A DNA stretch of 64,000 nt. Origin: Xanthostigma xanthostigma. Taxonomy: Eukaryota > Arthropoda > Insecta > Raphidioptera > Raphidiidae. Numbering within the stretch: the first letter of the stretch is position 1; every line of letters begins with the position of its first letter. The position numbers and the translations under genes are program-made. Shown here in pieces: positions 1-11,289 of this stretch. The DNA is taken from the NCBI GenBank assembly GCA_963575645.1, contig OY754473.1, forward strand, positions 9,362,001 to 9,426,000, written 5' to 3'. The notes under the pieces were generated by a model that had not been told where the DNA came from, made no database searches, and was given only the letters and a program-made list of their open reading frames with translations.

Positions 1-1337
1 AGGAGAATTTGTAAGTTGCCTTTCAAGATAAGTCTCTGAAGCTGGATCTAGCGTTGGGCTCAGTTCTACAGTAGTCGTTGAACACGGTTTAGGTGGAGTC
101 ACATTTGTAGGTTGGAGTTCAGTTTCAGAGTTTTCACGTGTGAAGAAAAAATGCTCTGGAATTGTATCAGGGTTATATGGTACAATTCCAGTTGCCTGAA
201 ATCCAGAAATTGCGTTTTTTGCGACTGTGGCCTTGGACCAGGCGCTTGAAAGCAACTTGCCAAAGGCGAGACGATTAAGTTTTCTATCCGGATTCATTTT
301 CATAAAATTATTGCAGGCTTCATAATAATGTCCTTTAAGGGATTTAAAAAAACTCCGGTCAAGTGGTTGAAGAAAGTGGGTACTGTGACTTGGCAGGCAC
401 AATAACACAACGTTCTGTTCCTCCGCGTTTTCCAGCATTTCAACTGATGAGCAATGCGAAGCATGCCCATCTAATATCAATAAAACCTTTCCTTGGACTT
501 TTCTGGGAACGAACTGCGTCTTCAGCCACTCAAAAAATATATCGTTGGTGACGTAAGCGGATTTTGATGACATAAAAATGGCTGAACCAGGGGCCATTCC
601 ATCTTGGTATTCTGGCTTTTTATTTTTACCTTTTAAGATGCATGTGGGTGGTAAAAACGAGCCCTCAGCATTACAACAAACGATTACCGAAACGGTTTCG
701 CCCTTCTCTCCAGAAGTGATATTCGCCACCATTTTCGATCCTTTGGAAGCGATCACATGCCCCGGTTTGTTGTTTAGCTGAAGGCCCGTTTCATCCACGT
801 TATACACGCTCCCTGGTTTGTTTAATAGGTCATGGGCAATCAAAGTTTCACCGAGCAAATCAAAATATTTCCTCACGTCTGATCTGGAAACTTGTGCGCG
901 AGCTTGAGATACTGGTTCTGCGTTTCTTATACTAAGCTCTGGGTTACGATGTAGAAATAACTGCAACCACTCATCGCCAGCCATTTCTAACTCGTTATTA
1001 AAGTTATGTTTCAATTCCAGTTTAATAACCAATTTGTATGCCATCCTTCGAACTTCCTGACGGGTTGGGGCAAATCCAGCAGCCTGAAGTTTATTTATGT
1101 GTTTGACGAGTTTCTTTTCGTTCTCATGTCCTAGCAGTGGAGGAGGGCCTAATGTTTTTTTACGAAGCATTGTGTTTTCATACGGCGACGAATTGTGGTC
1201 GCTGGCACATGAAATCTTTTAGATGCCGAATTAATACTTATTTTGCCCGCAGAAATAGCTGCAACGGCATTCTGCAAATCTTCAGCACTCCACGTTGCTC
1301 TACTGACGCCTTGTTTGCGTTTGTAGAATGTGGGCAT
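1..1337 (-). pseudogene. pogo-A: pogo/Tigger-like DDE transposase, continues past left window edge
   Basis: A transposase frame reads leftwards and leaves the window. Residues coded by 1149-1337 form a psq-type helix-turn-helix that would bind the transposon ends. From about 1175 down to 1 another frame carries the DDE domain, with NVDETGLQLN (first Asp), LLILDGHASH (second Asp) and the STHFLQPLD motif typical of the pogo family. The two parts are in different frames, so there is at least one frameshift near 1165-1180 just after the helix-turn-helix. The acidic, Ser/Thr-rich tail seen in related elements starts near position 150. Family assignment is firm; activity is unlikely because of the frameshift, though a spliced or corrected version elsewhere in the genome is possible. 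Confidence 0.88.
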
Positions 1338-2113
1338 CTGAAAAAAGTTAGAAAATTAATGCGCCATCTATCCCCATTTATGCCGCGCCATCTCTCCCAT
1401 TTAACCGGGAGAGATGGCGAAGCTGCGAAATTGCATTGAATTAAGTTAATCTGTGTAAGTCGGAACCGTAAACATAACCTCACGTATCACAAATCAAACA
1501 CAAGTTACCGCAATTTTGAAATACTATTCGGTATATTATTTTTCGTAAACACTGAAACGAGGTGAGGTCGTTGGTTCATCTTTTGTTCGAAATTCGCTCG
1601 GCTTAAAAACGATCGACGACTCCAACAGGACGAATGACTAATCAATCAATAATACCAATGGCAACGATATATCTAAACCGTTTTACCAATATCAAATAAA
1701 ACAATATATTTGTATTTTATAAAAAAAAAACAATTTTATTCATTCTAAGAAAGTATATTTCGCTTTATAATAATTTTTTATAACTGTCCACCAAAAGCAA
1801 TTTCAAAATAAAAAAAAAAAAAATCAGTCGTTTAACAGGTTACATGAATAGACCAATAGACCACAATGACAAAGTTACACAACAACTTCGTCACAACACT
1901 TCGGGCACGTTAGAAAATATCAAGGGTGGAAAAATTCAATAATATATTGTACTTACTGTTTACACTGGAAATTTGTCTGACCCAAAGCGTACACGTGTCA
2001 CTTACGACTCCGAGTGAACTACTGACGTGAGCAGACGTGCGTACAGCTTACCGTAAACTCAAATCAGCTGGTGTGCCATCTCACCCAGTGCGCCATCTCT
2101 CCCGGGTTTACCC
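1338..2113 (-). mobile_element. pogo-A 5' non-coding end with terminal inverted repeat and subterminal repeats
   Basis: This non-coding stretch upstream of the transposase ends at 2113 and is followed by TA at 2114-2115, the usual pogo target. Read inwards on the minus strand the end begins GGGTAAACCCGGGAGAGATGG. The word GAGAGATGGCGC recurs inside: at 1385-1398 and 1361-1375 on one strand and at 1407-1419 on the other, giving a local palindrome. Such repeats are probably transposase-binding sites (inference). The element sits in the hAT-A coding region, whose last readable codons abut position 2116. I see no gene between 1490 and 2070. Confidence 0.72.
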
Positions 2114-2115
2114 TA

Positions 2116-2985
2116 TATGAATTTGTTATTTGCATTCAAAAATAACAAGAACTGTACTTTTTTTGATCCCAAACGTGTACGCCGTTCATTCAAGATATTG
2201 CCTGCTTTCGAAAACAATCTTTCGCAGGGTACGGATGTCGCCATTGTACAACATTTTTGTCTTACCAACAAACTTAAATTTGGGTACGCAAATGCATTTT
2301 CTTGCCACCACTGCAAGGGATTATGATCTTTATCCAGAACGTCATCTTCGACATATCTTTGAAACTCCATCAGAGCCCTGGCTGTGGAATTTTTGGTTAT
2401 ATTCTTACGCCCACTAACCATCTTGTCCAAAGAAGACCAAAAAGTCAGTTCATTATCTTCCGTTTCTGTTGGCTTTATTTTTTTTTTGTTGGTGGTTCCT
2501 GAATGTCAACATTGCTTTTTTCTAAATTTTTGCCTTCAATGATTGAAGTCAATGCGTTGAGAACATTTTTGCGTGTCCGCTCAACAGCATCGGCATTTTG
2601 GAAAGCGAAACCTTTAAACCTAGGATCTAAATATGTACTCATAGCGAGCGTATTGCTGTACTCAACGTTTCCAACACGGTCGTGCAGGCCAGCTTGCAGT
2701 TTTTTAACCACAGATTTGAATAAATCAGTTAGTTTCGGTATATTTAACAATCTGTCACATACATCAAGTAGTCCGTTAGTAATTACTATAACTAAGGACC
2801 CTGACATGTAGTTTTCTGACTTTAGTAGGCTTTTCAAACGGCCTTAAAATTTTGCAGTTGTTTGAGCAGTTCCCATTCTTCAAGAATTAATATTGGTAAA
2901 TCGGAATCAAGAAGAGCTACGGTGGAACGAATTGATGATTCTAATTCAACAAAACGTTCCACCATAAAAATATTTTTAACAAAAA
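2116..2985 (-). pseudogene. hAT-A transposase, C-terminal part (ZBED-like)
   Basis: The C-terminal third of a hAT transposase of the ZBED type. STYLDPRFKGFAF lies in the 2475-2837 frame. The hAT dimerisation domain in 2113-2430 has DPLQWW-like spacing (NPLQWWQENA) followed by ATSVPCERLFSKAGNI. There is a frame change near 2430-2475 and another near 2840. The frame runs upstream to about 2985 (VELESSIRSTVALLDSDLP), where a MITE interrupts it. The 3' end is cut by pogo-A at TA 2114-2115. The rest of the same protein lies at 3185-3305 and 5407-5755. Confidence 0.85.
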
Positions 2986-2987
2986 AA

Positions 2988-3184
2988 TTGAACCGACTTC
3001 AAAATATGCACTAAAAAGTAAAAAATAATAATTATTGTTATTTTTGGAGTCGGTGTCAGCTAAAATGAAATCTATTCCGAGAATTAGAGACATGTAAGAT
3101 TTAAATTGCACATAAAATTGAACATAAAAAAGAAAAAAAAATACAGTCGAACATAGAACTTCCTCCTTTTTTGAAGTCGGTTAA
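2988..3184. mobile_element. 197-bp MITE with ACCGACTTCAAAA inverted repeats
   Basis: The ends are inverted copies: TTGAACCGACTTCAAAA at 2988-3004 and TTTTGAAGTCGGTTAA at 3169-3184. An extra partial copy (GGAGTCGGTG) lies near 3047. It separates hAT-A codons for an ATRWNSTFY-like segment on the right from VERFVELE on the left, which are contiguous in hAT transposases, so it is an insertion. It has no coding capacity. The superfamily is not determined. Confidence 0.65.
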
Positions 3185-3305
3185 TAAAAAGTAGAATTCC
3201 ACCTAGTAGCAATGTCCTGTAAAATTTCTTTTGTTGGGGTAACACCTTGATAAACTAGCTTTTGTGCTACGTTTAAAATGTGCTACTATCAACTTTACCT
3301 TATCT
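3185..3305 (-). pseudogene. hAT-A transposase, middle fragment
   Basis: Reading the minus strand gives VKLIVAHFKRSTKAS followed by a degraded ILQDIATRWNST-like stretch. In ZBED-type hAT transposases this sits between the DNAANI/HTLNLIV region and the C-terminal part. It is bounded on the left by the MITE and on the right by the inverted repeat of hAT-B at 3306, and has small frameshifts. It links the two larger hAT-A pieces. Confidence 0.72.
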
Positions 3306-3397
3306 AAGGGCGTTGCCAGCTTATGACTGGGGGGGGGGGGGGGGGGCAATGGGGCAATATTATGGAGGATAAAAAATATGAACGCCGAGAGTATGAA

Positions 3398-3490
3398 ACT
3401 AGAGATTGCAACCCGGTATGTTTCTCAACCCGGCCGGGCCCGGTTGCATTCGTCACCAACCCGGCCGGGTTGTGTGTTAGCGATGAAACC
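3398..3490. repeat. GC-rich hAT-like end with repeated CAACCCGGCCGGG
   Basis: The stretch begins TAGAGATTGCAACCCGG and contains several direct and inverted copies of AACCCGGCCGGGTTG within about 80 bp, inside otherwise AT-rich DNA. A start of this kind followed by GC-rich subterminal palindromes is common in hAT elements. It is probably the 3' end of the transposase fragment at 4170-4930. I did not find the matching second end, so the element looks truncated. Confidence 0.45.
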
Positions 3491-4169
3491 TTTAAAGTAT
3501 GAAAATTTTCTATATATGAATGGAAAAAAACAATGATTCAAGGTTAATATTTATTTCAAACTGGCTTATGAACAATTATCACAATAATCAGTCTCACTCA
3601 CTCAAGTCTCAAAATCACACTTAATACAGAATTGACTACTTTTACTTATGGACGGAAAAGTAACAGTAGTATTAGTAATTATTCATTTTTATAAGTTTAA
3701 ACAAGCAGGTCTTTTTCTTTACTCCTTATAGTGTCTATTTGAAAACATAGTATTAAAATAAGAAACTAATAACGCAGCTTAGAGTACCCACTAAAGTGTC
3801 ATAACAACTTAGATTAGATAGATAGATTAGCTTTGGTATAAACAAAACAAATTCTTATTTGCTAAAAGTAAAGTATTATGTTTTTTTCTTAAAGTTTGGC
3901 TGTTAAGATTAAGACCAGTGAGTGCTATTATTACTAATTGAGCAAATAGCGAAATCTTATAGCCTAGGCTATACTGTAACTGTAAACAACCAAACTTGTA
4001 TGTATAGTCTTAATTAACAAAATGTAACGTAAAATTAGTTACGTTACTTTGGCTTCATAAGTATAATATAACAAAACAAAAAGTATATTCTAACTTGCAT
4101 AAGGCAAAACAATTATTTTTCAGTCTGAAAGAATTATCTTAAAAAACAAATTGTATTGATAGTTTTATC

Positions 4170-4930
4170 ACCTTACCTGGTTTGCGACTTACTGCAGATA
4201 TACCCTGCCGCCGAAAAAGCCCTCTCAGCTTCAACACTAGTTGGTTTTATGGACATCATGTAGTCTTGAATAAGAGTTAAATAGTGACCTTTCTTGCCTT
4301 CAGCTTCATACTGACTCATCTCTTTTTTTAAAGTCTTTTCTAAGTCATTGTTGTGTCCCAGATTTATCTTTTTACTAAATTCTTCTTTTTTTTATAAAAT
4401 TTGCTTTTCTAATTATTCTCTTAGAATCAATGTCGGTTGTGATTGAAGCGAGTCGTTTTCAGAATTCAGTCCATCATTTTCAACTCCAAGTACTATCTCA
4501 ATCGCACCTTCTGGGACTTCGCTTATAACTCTGTTCAGTATGTTTTTCATTTCCTGCCTGATAACATTTTTCTTTGGCATGGGAAACGTTTCGTCGACTC
4601 ATGTTCTGATAGAATTTTTTCGGATTGTTTAGATAAACTAATATTCCTGTCATCACAGTAGAACGACGTTCTCTTACTTTCACACGCAGGGCTTCAAATA
4701 ATTGTACGCTGAGATATGAATTTCGTTTGCTTAATTTTTCGAAAATGAATTTCAAAGTAGTATCGGCTAGCTTCCCTTCTACACAGAGCCTCTGCTGTTA
4801 ATTTGAATGGTTCCAAACATTCTACAAGGTTTTCGACAACCACTCTAAGTCGGAAAACTTGATCTCAGATTTCACGTCGATCAACGCCTATCCACGCAGT
4901 AGGTTTTACAAGGATTGTAATCGATTTATT
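4170..4930 (-). pseudogene. hAT-B transposase fragment (C-terminal half)
   Basis: From high to low coordinate on the minus strand: VVENLVECLEPFKLTAEALC (about 4860-4790), FIFEKLSKRNSYLSVQLFEA (in 4498-4755), an acidic linker, and the hAT dimerisation segment SVEAERAFSAAGYI at about 4190-4250. Several frameshifts and stops separate these parts. After the dimerisation motif the sequence reads AGGTAAGG, which looks like a splice donor, so the original gene may have had an intron. Family assignment rests on the order of the motifs. The N-terminal zinc finger and first catalytic Asp are absent. Confidence 0.72.
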
Positions 4931-5406
4931 CAACTGTAGGTGTTTCTCATGAACACTTACAGATGGCATTGTCCACAAAACCAATTAAAATTGTATGTTC
5001 GTAACAATAACTTCTACTTTATTTAGGTATGCCGCATACAAATTATACAAAACTAACGTGAATGCTGGTGAACGGCTGTCGTAAAAAGAAATGCAATGCA
5101 CACACACACCATACCTACCTACATATTTTTACACTGTTTAATGGCGTTTTGGCAAATCTGATATAGTCGGGATGAAAATTGCGGCGATTTTAAAAACGGA
5201 TGTCAAAATCTTAATGTTATTCTGAATATTTCAATACTTTCTACAATATACATTAAACCTTGTGAATTTATTTACGTTTTGTCATGCGATGCAGAATTTA
5301 TTAATAGGTAAGGAAGTCAATTGCTCGCACTTTGGTCGCTTTGCGGCTAGCTACATTTGATCTCTGGGGGGGGGGGGGCAACTGCCCCACCTTGGCGACG
5401 CCCTTG

Positions 5407-5755
5407 TTGAGCGCATCGCGAACAATTAAGTTAAGTGTGTGGGCGTAACAGCCGATAAATTTCCACCCGATCGTATTTATGACACCTTTAATATTTGCTG
5501 CATTATCTGAAATAGCATATACTATTCTATCTTCTAAACCCCGTTCTTTTGTTACCGCTAAAAGTTCTTTGGCTAAATTTTCACTTGTGTATCATAAAAA
5601 ACCGAACAATTAAGAAGCGCAGATTGTAATTGAAATTCAGAATTAATAAAATGGACGGTAACTGCCATAAAACTTTCATTATTAATGGACGTCCAGCAGT
5701 CCGTTGTCAAACAAACAAATGGTTTAATGGAACTGAAAATATTTTTTAAGTTAAA
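5407..5755 (-). pseudogene. hAT-A transposase, central catalytic fragment
   Basis: The minus strand reads TTDCWTSINNESFMAVTVHF, then a segment with stops and frameshifts corresponding to ISDNAANIKGV and CYAHTLNLIVRDAL in ZBED-type hAT proteins. The Asp of TTDCWTS and the Asp of SDNAANI match the first two catalytic positions of the family. The piece is cut by hAT-B at 5406 and continues at 3305. Upstream of 5755 nothing of the N-terminal BED finger is seen. Confidence 0.78.
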
Positions 5756-5767
5756 GTTACATTTAAT

Positions 5768-6802
5768 AATAATAATAATAATAATAAACTTTATTTAGGG
5801 CACAACAAAGCCAGATGGCTGTGAAAGTTGCCCCTTTCAGAATTAATATGTATGTACTGTGACGATAGTCCTGGGATAATATTAACCCCTAAGAGCACGT
5901 CATATGCCACAGCTAGCTAAATTCAGTGGGGCGGGTCGTGAGTTCAGGGAAAAGATACTTACTTCCAACTTAAAGGTTAGCACGGGTTATGGCTAGTACC
6001 AGAGATAGAATAAAATAAATTCAGGAAGATCCAAGCTAACCCAGCAGGGCGATGAAAAAGCTTAAGAGTCGAAAATGGACGCCAAAACGAATCCGTCTTC
6101 CTGTAGAACAGCCCTACGGCGTCGTTTTTACCTGTAGGTAAATTGAGGTTCTAACCAATAAAAACCACCGCTCAAATTTAACAAATTTAATATAAATAAA
6201 AAATTGATAGAACTGTACAATTAAATAATGAGACATAAACAAGTCCTAAATGGACTGGTCTGAAGGACCTTTAATTAAGATCAAATTAAGAAAATAAGTA
6301 AAATATAATAAAATAAATAAAAAATATTATAATACACTTACCTGAATATCTGAAATTAATGTAACATACTTACCTGTATATCTTACCTGTTATAATGTCA
6401 TAATATGTATCTTTGTGCTAATGACTTCGAAGCACCTTTTTTTTTTCTTTGTTTATAATAAAAAAAAAATAAGAAAAATTGTTAACAATTAAAAAGTAAA
6501 AATTAATACCTACGTGAAATAATACCTTAAAGCGCACTTTCAGCGCAGACAACTGACAGTACACTGCTGAACGTTAACACCGTTTAAATAAAATTTAACA
6601 TCTCCTACACAAAGCGCAAATATAAACACAACAATCAATATTAAAAATACAACCAACTATTATGGCTACAGACTGTCAAGCCCAACATGGCAAAACAACC
6701 TGATTTAACAAAACTAACTGATAAAAGCGGAATTTTAGCGCAACTTCCCAGCACAAAACTTTAAACGGAATAGAGAAGCCATAACCGTTCGTTCAGAATT
6801 TA
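5768..6802. repeat. (TAA)n microsatellite and non-coding tail, possible LINE 3' end
   Basis: A (TAA)8-like microsatellite at 5768-5788 is followed by about 1 kb without a convincing coding frame. On the minus strand the run would be a (TTA)n tail, as some LINEs have, so part of this DNA may be the 3' untranslated region of a minus-strand LINE such as the fragment at 7340-7735. That is inference; no further motif supports it. Confidence 0.3.
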
Positions 6803-6804
6803 TA

Positions 6805-7330
6805 GGGGAGAGGTGCCATGAAAGGGACATTTTTGAAAACAAAATTATTTTTTTATTAAACAAATTTCTTTACTTAACCGAATACATATTACTGTAAGCA
6901 ATATAATGTTATGTTAATTTTTGATTAATAATAAACAAAATTTTATACTTATTAGGATAATAATAATTAAAAATGTGAACCGATGCATATGTCCCTTTCA
7001 AGCCACCACATTAACTTGAAAGGGACAAGTAAAGGGTTGAAGGGGACATATAAAAAATGTTTATAAAAGATGTGATAAATGAATATTAAATGAAAAAAAA
7101 GCTTGAACTCTTGTAGTGCCCTTAATATTCAAAGGAGCGGGTAATTTCATTACAATATCTTGCTTTTCGATGTCGGCTACATCTTCTTTTTCCGGATACG
7201 TAAAGTGATAGGAACTCTCAACATTTTTTTAAAAGAAATTTAACTGTAAATTCATCGTTTGGTAGGGCACGGATTATTCTCCAACGAAATGTCTGATTAA
7301 TTTTTTTTCACAAATTTTACAACATTAAAA
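6805..7330 (-). mobile_element. pogo-B 3' end with terminal and subterminal repeats
   Basis: TA at 6803-6804 precedes GGGGAGAGGTGCCATGAAAG. The word GAAAGGGACA recurs inverted at about 6990-7000, directly at 7016-7026, and in variant form near 7040. On the minus strand about 7100-7320 gives a frameshifted peptide with FRWRIIRALPNDEFTVKFL and a following KQDIVMKLPAPLNIKGTT-like stretch, resembling the C-terminal tail of pogo-like proteins. The catalytic part at 8366-9068 is in the same orientation and probably belongs to this element, with LINE and Mutator-like pieces in between. Confidence 0.5.
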
Positions 7331-7339
7331 TCTCCAGGA

Positions 7340-7735
7340 TTAAAAGTTTGGAATCGAGTTGTCTGAGATGTTTGTCTTTATTTCAGCCGATTCGTTGTTA
7401 TAGGTTTCTATCAGGTCTGTTTGAGTTGTTAGATTAAAATTTATGTGAGATCTGTTTGTTAATATTTTTGCGTAGTAGTGCAGGCACTGTTGGTCCCTCT
7501 TCATATTGGGTGGTAATTCTCCGGTATCGCAGTATAAACTGAGCACCGGAGTCGTTCTGTATGCTCCAGTAGCAATTCTTAATCCGTTGTTGTATACAGC
7601 ATTAATGGTGTTTAGTATGTTTTTGTTTGCTGTAGAGTAGATAATGCTTGCGTAGTCAATTTGCGACTTGATCAAGGCATGGAACACTTGTAGAAGGGTA
7701 TTATGATCGCTTCCCCACCGTTGATATGAAATCAC
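7340..7735 (-). pseudogene. Non-LTR retrotransposon (jockey/I-like) fragment after the RT domain
   Basis: The translated frame matches the segment between reverse transcriptase and RNase H of jockey/I-type LINEs: LIKSQIDYASIIYSTANK followed by NAVYNNGLRIATGAYRTTPV and LYCDTGELPP. No catalytic YADD box and no RNase H domain are present, so this is a short relic of about 130 codons. Its left edge meets the pogo-B tail and its right edge meets the Mutator-like fragment. Confidence 0.82.
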
Positions 7736-7737
7736 TT

Positions 7738-7998
7738 TTAGTATGTCCGTGTTCTTTTTGCATTTACTTTTGAGGTGTTATAATACCCAAAAAATATATT
7801 ATTGGAATTTGAGTAACCGCGCTCTTTCCATGTGCCATCACCTAGTAATATAGTAACATCTGTCGTATCTTCAACACCGTTTTCATCGCTCGGTATTTTT
7901 CTTTCTTTTTTTGCAGCTGAGATGAAAAGTGCTTTGGCAACCGTCTTGATACATTCTTGCATTTTCTCAATATAAAAATCGTACGTTGATTTATTCAA
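7738..7998 (-). pseudogene. Mutator-like transposase-domain fragment
   Basis: The peptide of about 86 residues has a helical start (STYDFYIEKMQECIKTVAKA) followed by an acidic linker and ILLGDGTWKERGYSN. The DGTW-x-x-RG-(H/Y)-S signature with that spacing is typical of the Mutator-like transposase domain found in many invertebrate repeats. After the signature the reading degrades into the LINE fragment at 7735. Only the N-terminal part of the domain is present. Confidence 0.5.
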
Positions 7999-8365
7999 GA
8001 CAGCTTATAGAGAAATTTTTGGAAAAATCCGTGGCGTAAGGATCAGAGAAAAGTAATACTGAATTTAAACTTGCATTTGCTACTAACAACGAACACTTAT
8101 AACCTCAAAGAAACCCTGTGGCTCAACAAGCAATAATGAACTTAAATATTTGAAACTAATTGCCCTCAGAAATTGAAAGCAAGAATATACCTGCGTGGCG
8201 CCAGGCTAACGTGGCCTGATGGGCGGCTCGATCTCTTAGAATTAAAATATTCTAGACATATTGTACTATTTAGTACAAAGACAAAAACACATTTTTGAAA
8301 TTTTCGAACCAACCTTAACACCTTGATGGAACAGCGCTCTTTACTGATGCTGAAGCAGCAACGTT

Positions 8366-9068
8366 TTAAACTGGACTTTGTAGTTTTAAAGCGCTTAAAT
8401 GTGTGTTATTATCCTTGGAAGAACTCGATTCAGGAATATTAGAACCATTTTTCTCAAACTTTTTCTCCAGCAACACACCGGTCACTGCAGCTGAGGCAAA
8501 TTCGTCATGTATAAATATATCGAAGTTGTACGGGTACAGTCCTCCTGTTGCTGAAAATGCCTTTTCGCAAACGTTTATAGTTGCAGCTCTAGAGTAGGCA
8601 TTATGGAGCAAAACAGAGATTTGTTTCAACGTAATAACTTTGCCCGGATTTGTCACCATCCACTTACCACATTCTGATGAGAATGCAGTTTTAAGGGGTC
8701 CAAAAAACGCTTTATCCAATTTTGTGACTAGCGCAGGGAGGCTAAACAAAATTCTGGAAATGCTGCAACCACTCTAAAAAAGTTCTGTGTTCATATAACC
8801 AACTAATTATAAAGTTCCTGGAGGTGCTCCAGTAAACAATTCATCCTTCATTTGCTTTCGCGGAAATATCAAACAAGGTGGAACCCAAAAGCCCGATGCA
8901 CGCAAGTAACACACTACGGTAACAGTTTGTTCCCTCTCAGCCGATACTACTTTTCATAAACTTCTGTTCCCTTTGATGCAAAAATCTTCGGATTTTTGTT
9001 TGGAACAGTTGACATTTCTGTCTCTTCCATATTAAAAATTCGATGAGGTCCAGTTTTGTTTTGGGGTA
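8366..9068 (-). pseudogene. pogo-B DDE transposase fragment
   Basis: From about 9065 downwards the minus strand reads a degraded stretch with NMEETEMSTVPNKNPKIFAS, VVSAERE and FWVPPCLIFPRKQMKDELF, then stops, then an open frame 8366-8749 with KLDKAFFGPLKTAFSSECGK and TGGLYPYNFDIF. The latter matches the segment around and after the third catalytic position of pogo-like DDE domains. The LLLLDGHxSH part with the second Asp is deleted near 8750. The right end is replaced at 9069 by a repeat that occurs again at 60.8 kb. Confidence 0.78.
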
Positions 9069-9745
9069 GAACTCTGGCGACAAAGATCATACGTCGTGGA
9101 AGAGAGTGCATTTTCCACAGATACAACTGCTTGTTATCAGCGTGGTATTCACCATTGTTATATAATCATAACTGTGGTATTACACCCCCACCACGAACGT
9201 TTGTGAGTTCTTTTATCTGAGAGACTTCAGGTTATTTGATTGACTAAAAGCATTTTATAATATTTAACAAAGTTTTAATAGTAAACAAAGAAGAAAAACA
9301 ATAAAGATACATCTGTTTGGTTTACACTAATACATCGAAATTACACAGTAAACATGTTGACTTACCCTCCCTCAGTACAGACACTCGTTTGTAAGTCGCG
9401 ATTACATCACTCACTAGTTTTTTACCGACTGATCTGTTTTTCACCCACTGATCTACTGATTGACTTTTCTCGACTGACTGATTTTCACCGACTGACTGAT
9501 CCCGCGCATCTTATTTGTATATATACCTTTTATCCCGCTCTTGAATATTTAGGGTGACAAAGAATCTTCTCAATATCTGCTCGTTCCCACAGTTTTAGTG
9601 AGAATATTAAATTTAAGTGTCAAAATTTATCAGCTATTGACAGGTTGCATTTAAGTAAGGTTTTTGACAGTCTCCTGATATATTGTTTACTTTATGTATC
9701 TTAAAGGCAACGAAAATAATAAAAAACACATAAAATTGCAGATTG
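9069..9745 (+). repeat. Dispersed repeat R1, copy 1
   Basis: About 680 bp that recur in the same orientation at 60781-61517. Shared landmarks are TGGCGACAAAG at the left, TTATCAGCGTGGTATTCACC, CACCACGAACGTTTGTGAG, GTAAGTCGCGATTACATCA, runs of CTGACTGA in the middle and ACATAAAATT-CAGATTG at the right. The two copies differ by substitutions and small gaps, so they are not recent. There is no long coding frame. A solo LTR or a non-autonomous element is possible. Both copies lie against pogo transposase DNA. Confidence 0.8.
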
Positions 9746-9840
9746 TCCTAAATTCTTCGATAAAGTCAACAATATTGTGTGGGAACTGTTTTTATGGTTT
9801 GTAACTTTATCTTACAAAAATGCTTCCCAGGATAGTGCGT

Positions 9841-10864
9841 CTATTTCTGGGTGGTAACAGTACCCACAATATATACAAGGACAATCATTGTCACTGTCTT
9901 CAGATGAAGTAGTTTCCGTGTTACTTTCTTTTTTGCGTCTTTTGTTTTTATTCTTTTTTTCCGGCTTCTTTTTTTCAGGTCTTTTCTTTTCAGTCTTTCT
10001 ATTGTTAAACTTTTTTTGTCAGTCGTCTTATTTATTTTTTGTTTTTTATTTATATCTCTAATGAGATCATTCTTGTACGGAGAAGCTGTAAGTATTGCAG
10101 TTTTACCGCGTTTTCTTGTTTTTCTCTCTTGGGTTCTTACTTCCTTGGGAATAGCTATGACATTTTCTGGGGCCACGGAGAACGAGGATTCTGCTGGCTG
10201 TATTTGTTGTACTGTGGGTTGAAATGTCGATTCTATATTTAGATTTTCAGATGGTAGCGACTCGATGATTGATGTTCCAGCAGATGTAGGTTCATGGGCA
10301 ATCTCATTATGAGCTGGAATGGACGATATTTGTTGGGTTGCTTCTAAACAAGTTGACGTCGAAGTTGTTGTGACCTCAGATATCGATTCAACATTTAAAT
10401 TTTCAGACGGGAAAGACTCGGTGTTTGTTGTTTCAGCCGCTATGAAGCATCGTCGCTGCTTGTAAATATGCTTGCCCAAATAGCTTTGCCACTTGGTAGG
10501 GTGAAACTACGCGTCCAGGGTGGTCTCTTAGCCACTTTTTCACTTCTGCACCATAGTATGTACTTAGAGGTCTCATAAATGCGACGTCCAATGGTTGTAA
10601 TTTATGTGTGCAATGGGGTGGTGTACACAACAGTATTACATGATGCTCACTTGCGTAATCAATCAAATCAATATTTTTCGTGTGTGACGCATGACCGTCC
10701 AGTAGCAACAAGACTGGTTTTTCTTTAGTGGGTTTTACGGTTTCTACAAATTTTTTGAACCAATCATACAATATTTGTGAAGTTATCCACCCATTGTCAT
10801 ATGTAGCTGAGGCTCGAAGTAATCCCATTGTCTCAGAAAGCACAGCTCTAACGGCTCTGCTCAT
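9841..10864 (-). pseudogene. pogo-C DDE transposase, C-terminal two thirds
   Basis: Frame 10433-10864 contains ILYDWFKKFVETVKPTKEKP, LLLLDGHASH (second catalytic Asp), CTHKLQPLDVAFMRPL and VVSPYQVAKLFGQAYLQA, the core of a pogo-like DDE domain. The first catalytic Asp and the N-terminal helix-turn-helix are missing. A frameshift near 10440-10470 leads into frame 9841-10479, a Ser/Thr-rich linker, then RKRGKTAILTASPYKNDLI and Lys-rich sequence. Just past it the minus strand has CIYCGYC, a degraded Cys finger. Directly upstream lies the first deubiquitinase-like exon of the tandem array, so the N-terminal half seems to have been replaced by the array. Confidence 0.85.
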
Positions 10865-10928
10865 ATTGGTAAGGAAGTTGTACGTCTATTTTTCACGAAA
10901 AGGGTGTAGAAAGCAATATAAATGTTAC

Positions 10929-11137
10929 ATACCCCAAGCTGTTCGTGTAGTCTACTGTCGCGACAGTCTTGTTGGACAGTATACGGAAGAACAGCTGTTG
11001 CAGCTGATACGGAGTGGAATTCCTCTCCGTCTGGCAGAAGTCCCAGATACAGACTACATCGCAAATTTCTGACGTCCGGAAGAGCATCTGGAGCAGGCAG
11101 TTTAAGTGGCATGTGTCTCCCTGGTTCACCAGGCCAC
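10929..11137 (-). pseudogene. USP47-like exon, copy 1 (long form, 209 bp)
   Basis: The exon-like piece begins after TTGACAG (acceptor) and ends before GTAAC (donor). It reads GLVNQGDTCHLNCLLQML, the Cys box of ubiquitin-specific proteases, where Cys is the catalytic nucleophile and Asn/Asp the oxyanion position. It continues with CIWDFCQTERNSTPYQLQQL and a VDYTNSLGY-like end. Order and spacing match USP47/USP7 (GL-x-NQ, LLQ-x-LF-x-T, PYQLQ-LF, S-G-W). Here GNTC is GDTC. No neighbouring USP exon is present, so a working protease is not encoded locally. Confidence 0.8.
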
Positions 11138-11289
11138 CTGTCAACAAAATATCACTATTAGGAATACCAATCACGTACATTATTAGAAAAAACAAACGAA
11201 ACTCTAGATCATTAAAGACGTTTATTTAAATAGCTATAATAAACTACTCAGAATATACAGAATAGTAATTTTGAGAAACATAAAGAAGA

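Larger units (their letters stand above)
3306..5406. mobile_element. hAT-B: 2.1-kb hAT element nested in hAT-A
   Basis: The ends are inverted: AAGGGCGTTGCCA near 3307 and its complement TTGGCGACGCCCTT ending near 5405. Both have long G-runs a short distance inside (about 3330-3347 and 5367-5379). The insertion separates hAT-A codons for a HTLNLIVRDALNK-like stretch (right) from VKLIVAHFKRS (left). I could not find a clear 8-bp target duplication. The only coding trace is a C-terminal hAT fragment at 4170-4930; the N-terminal half is missing, so the copy is non-autonomous. It may hold a further nested end at 3398. Confidence 0.68.

Noticed and set aside
3330..3347. G-quadruplex regulatory site
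   Set aside because: It is a simple G-run inside a hAT end; no evidence of regulation.
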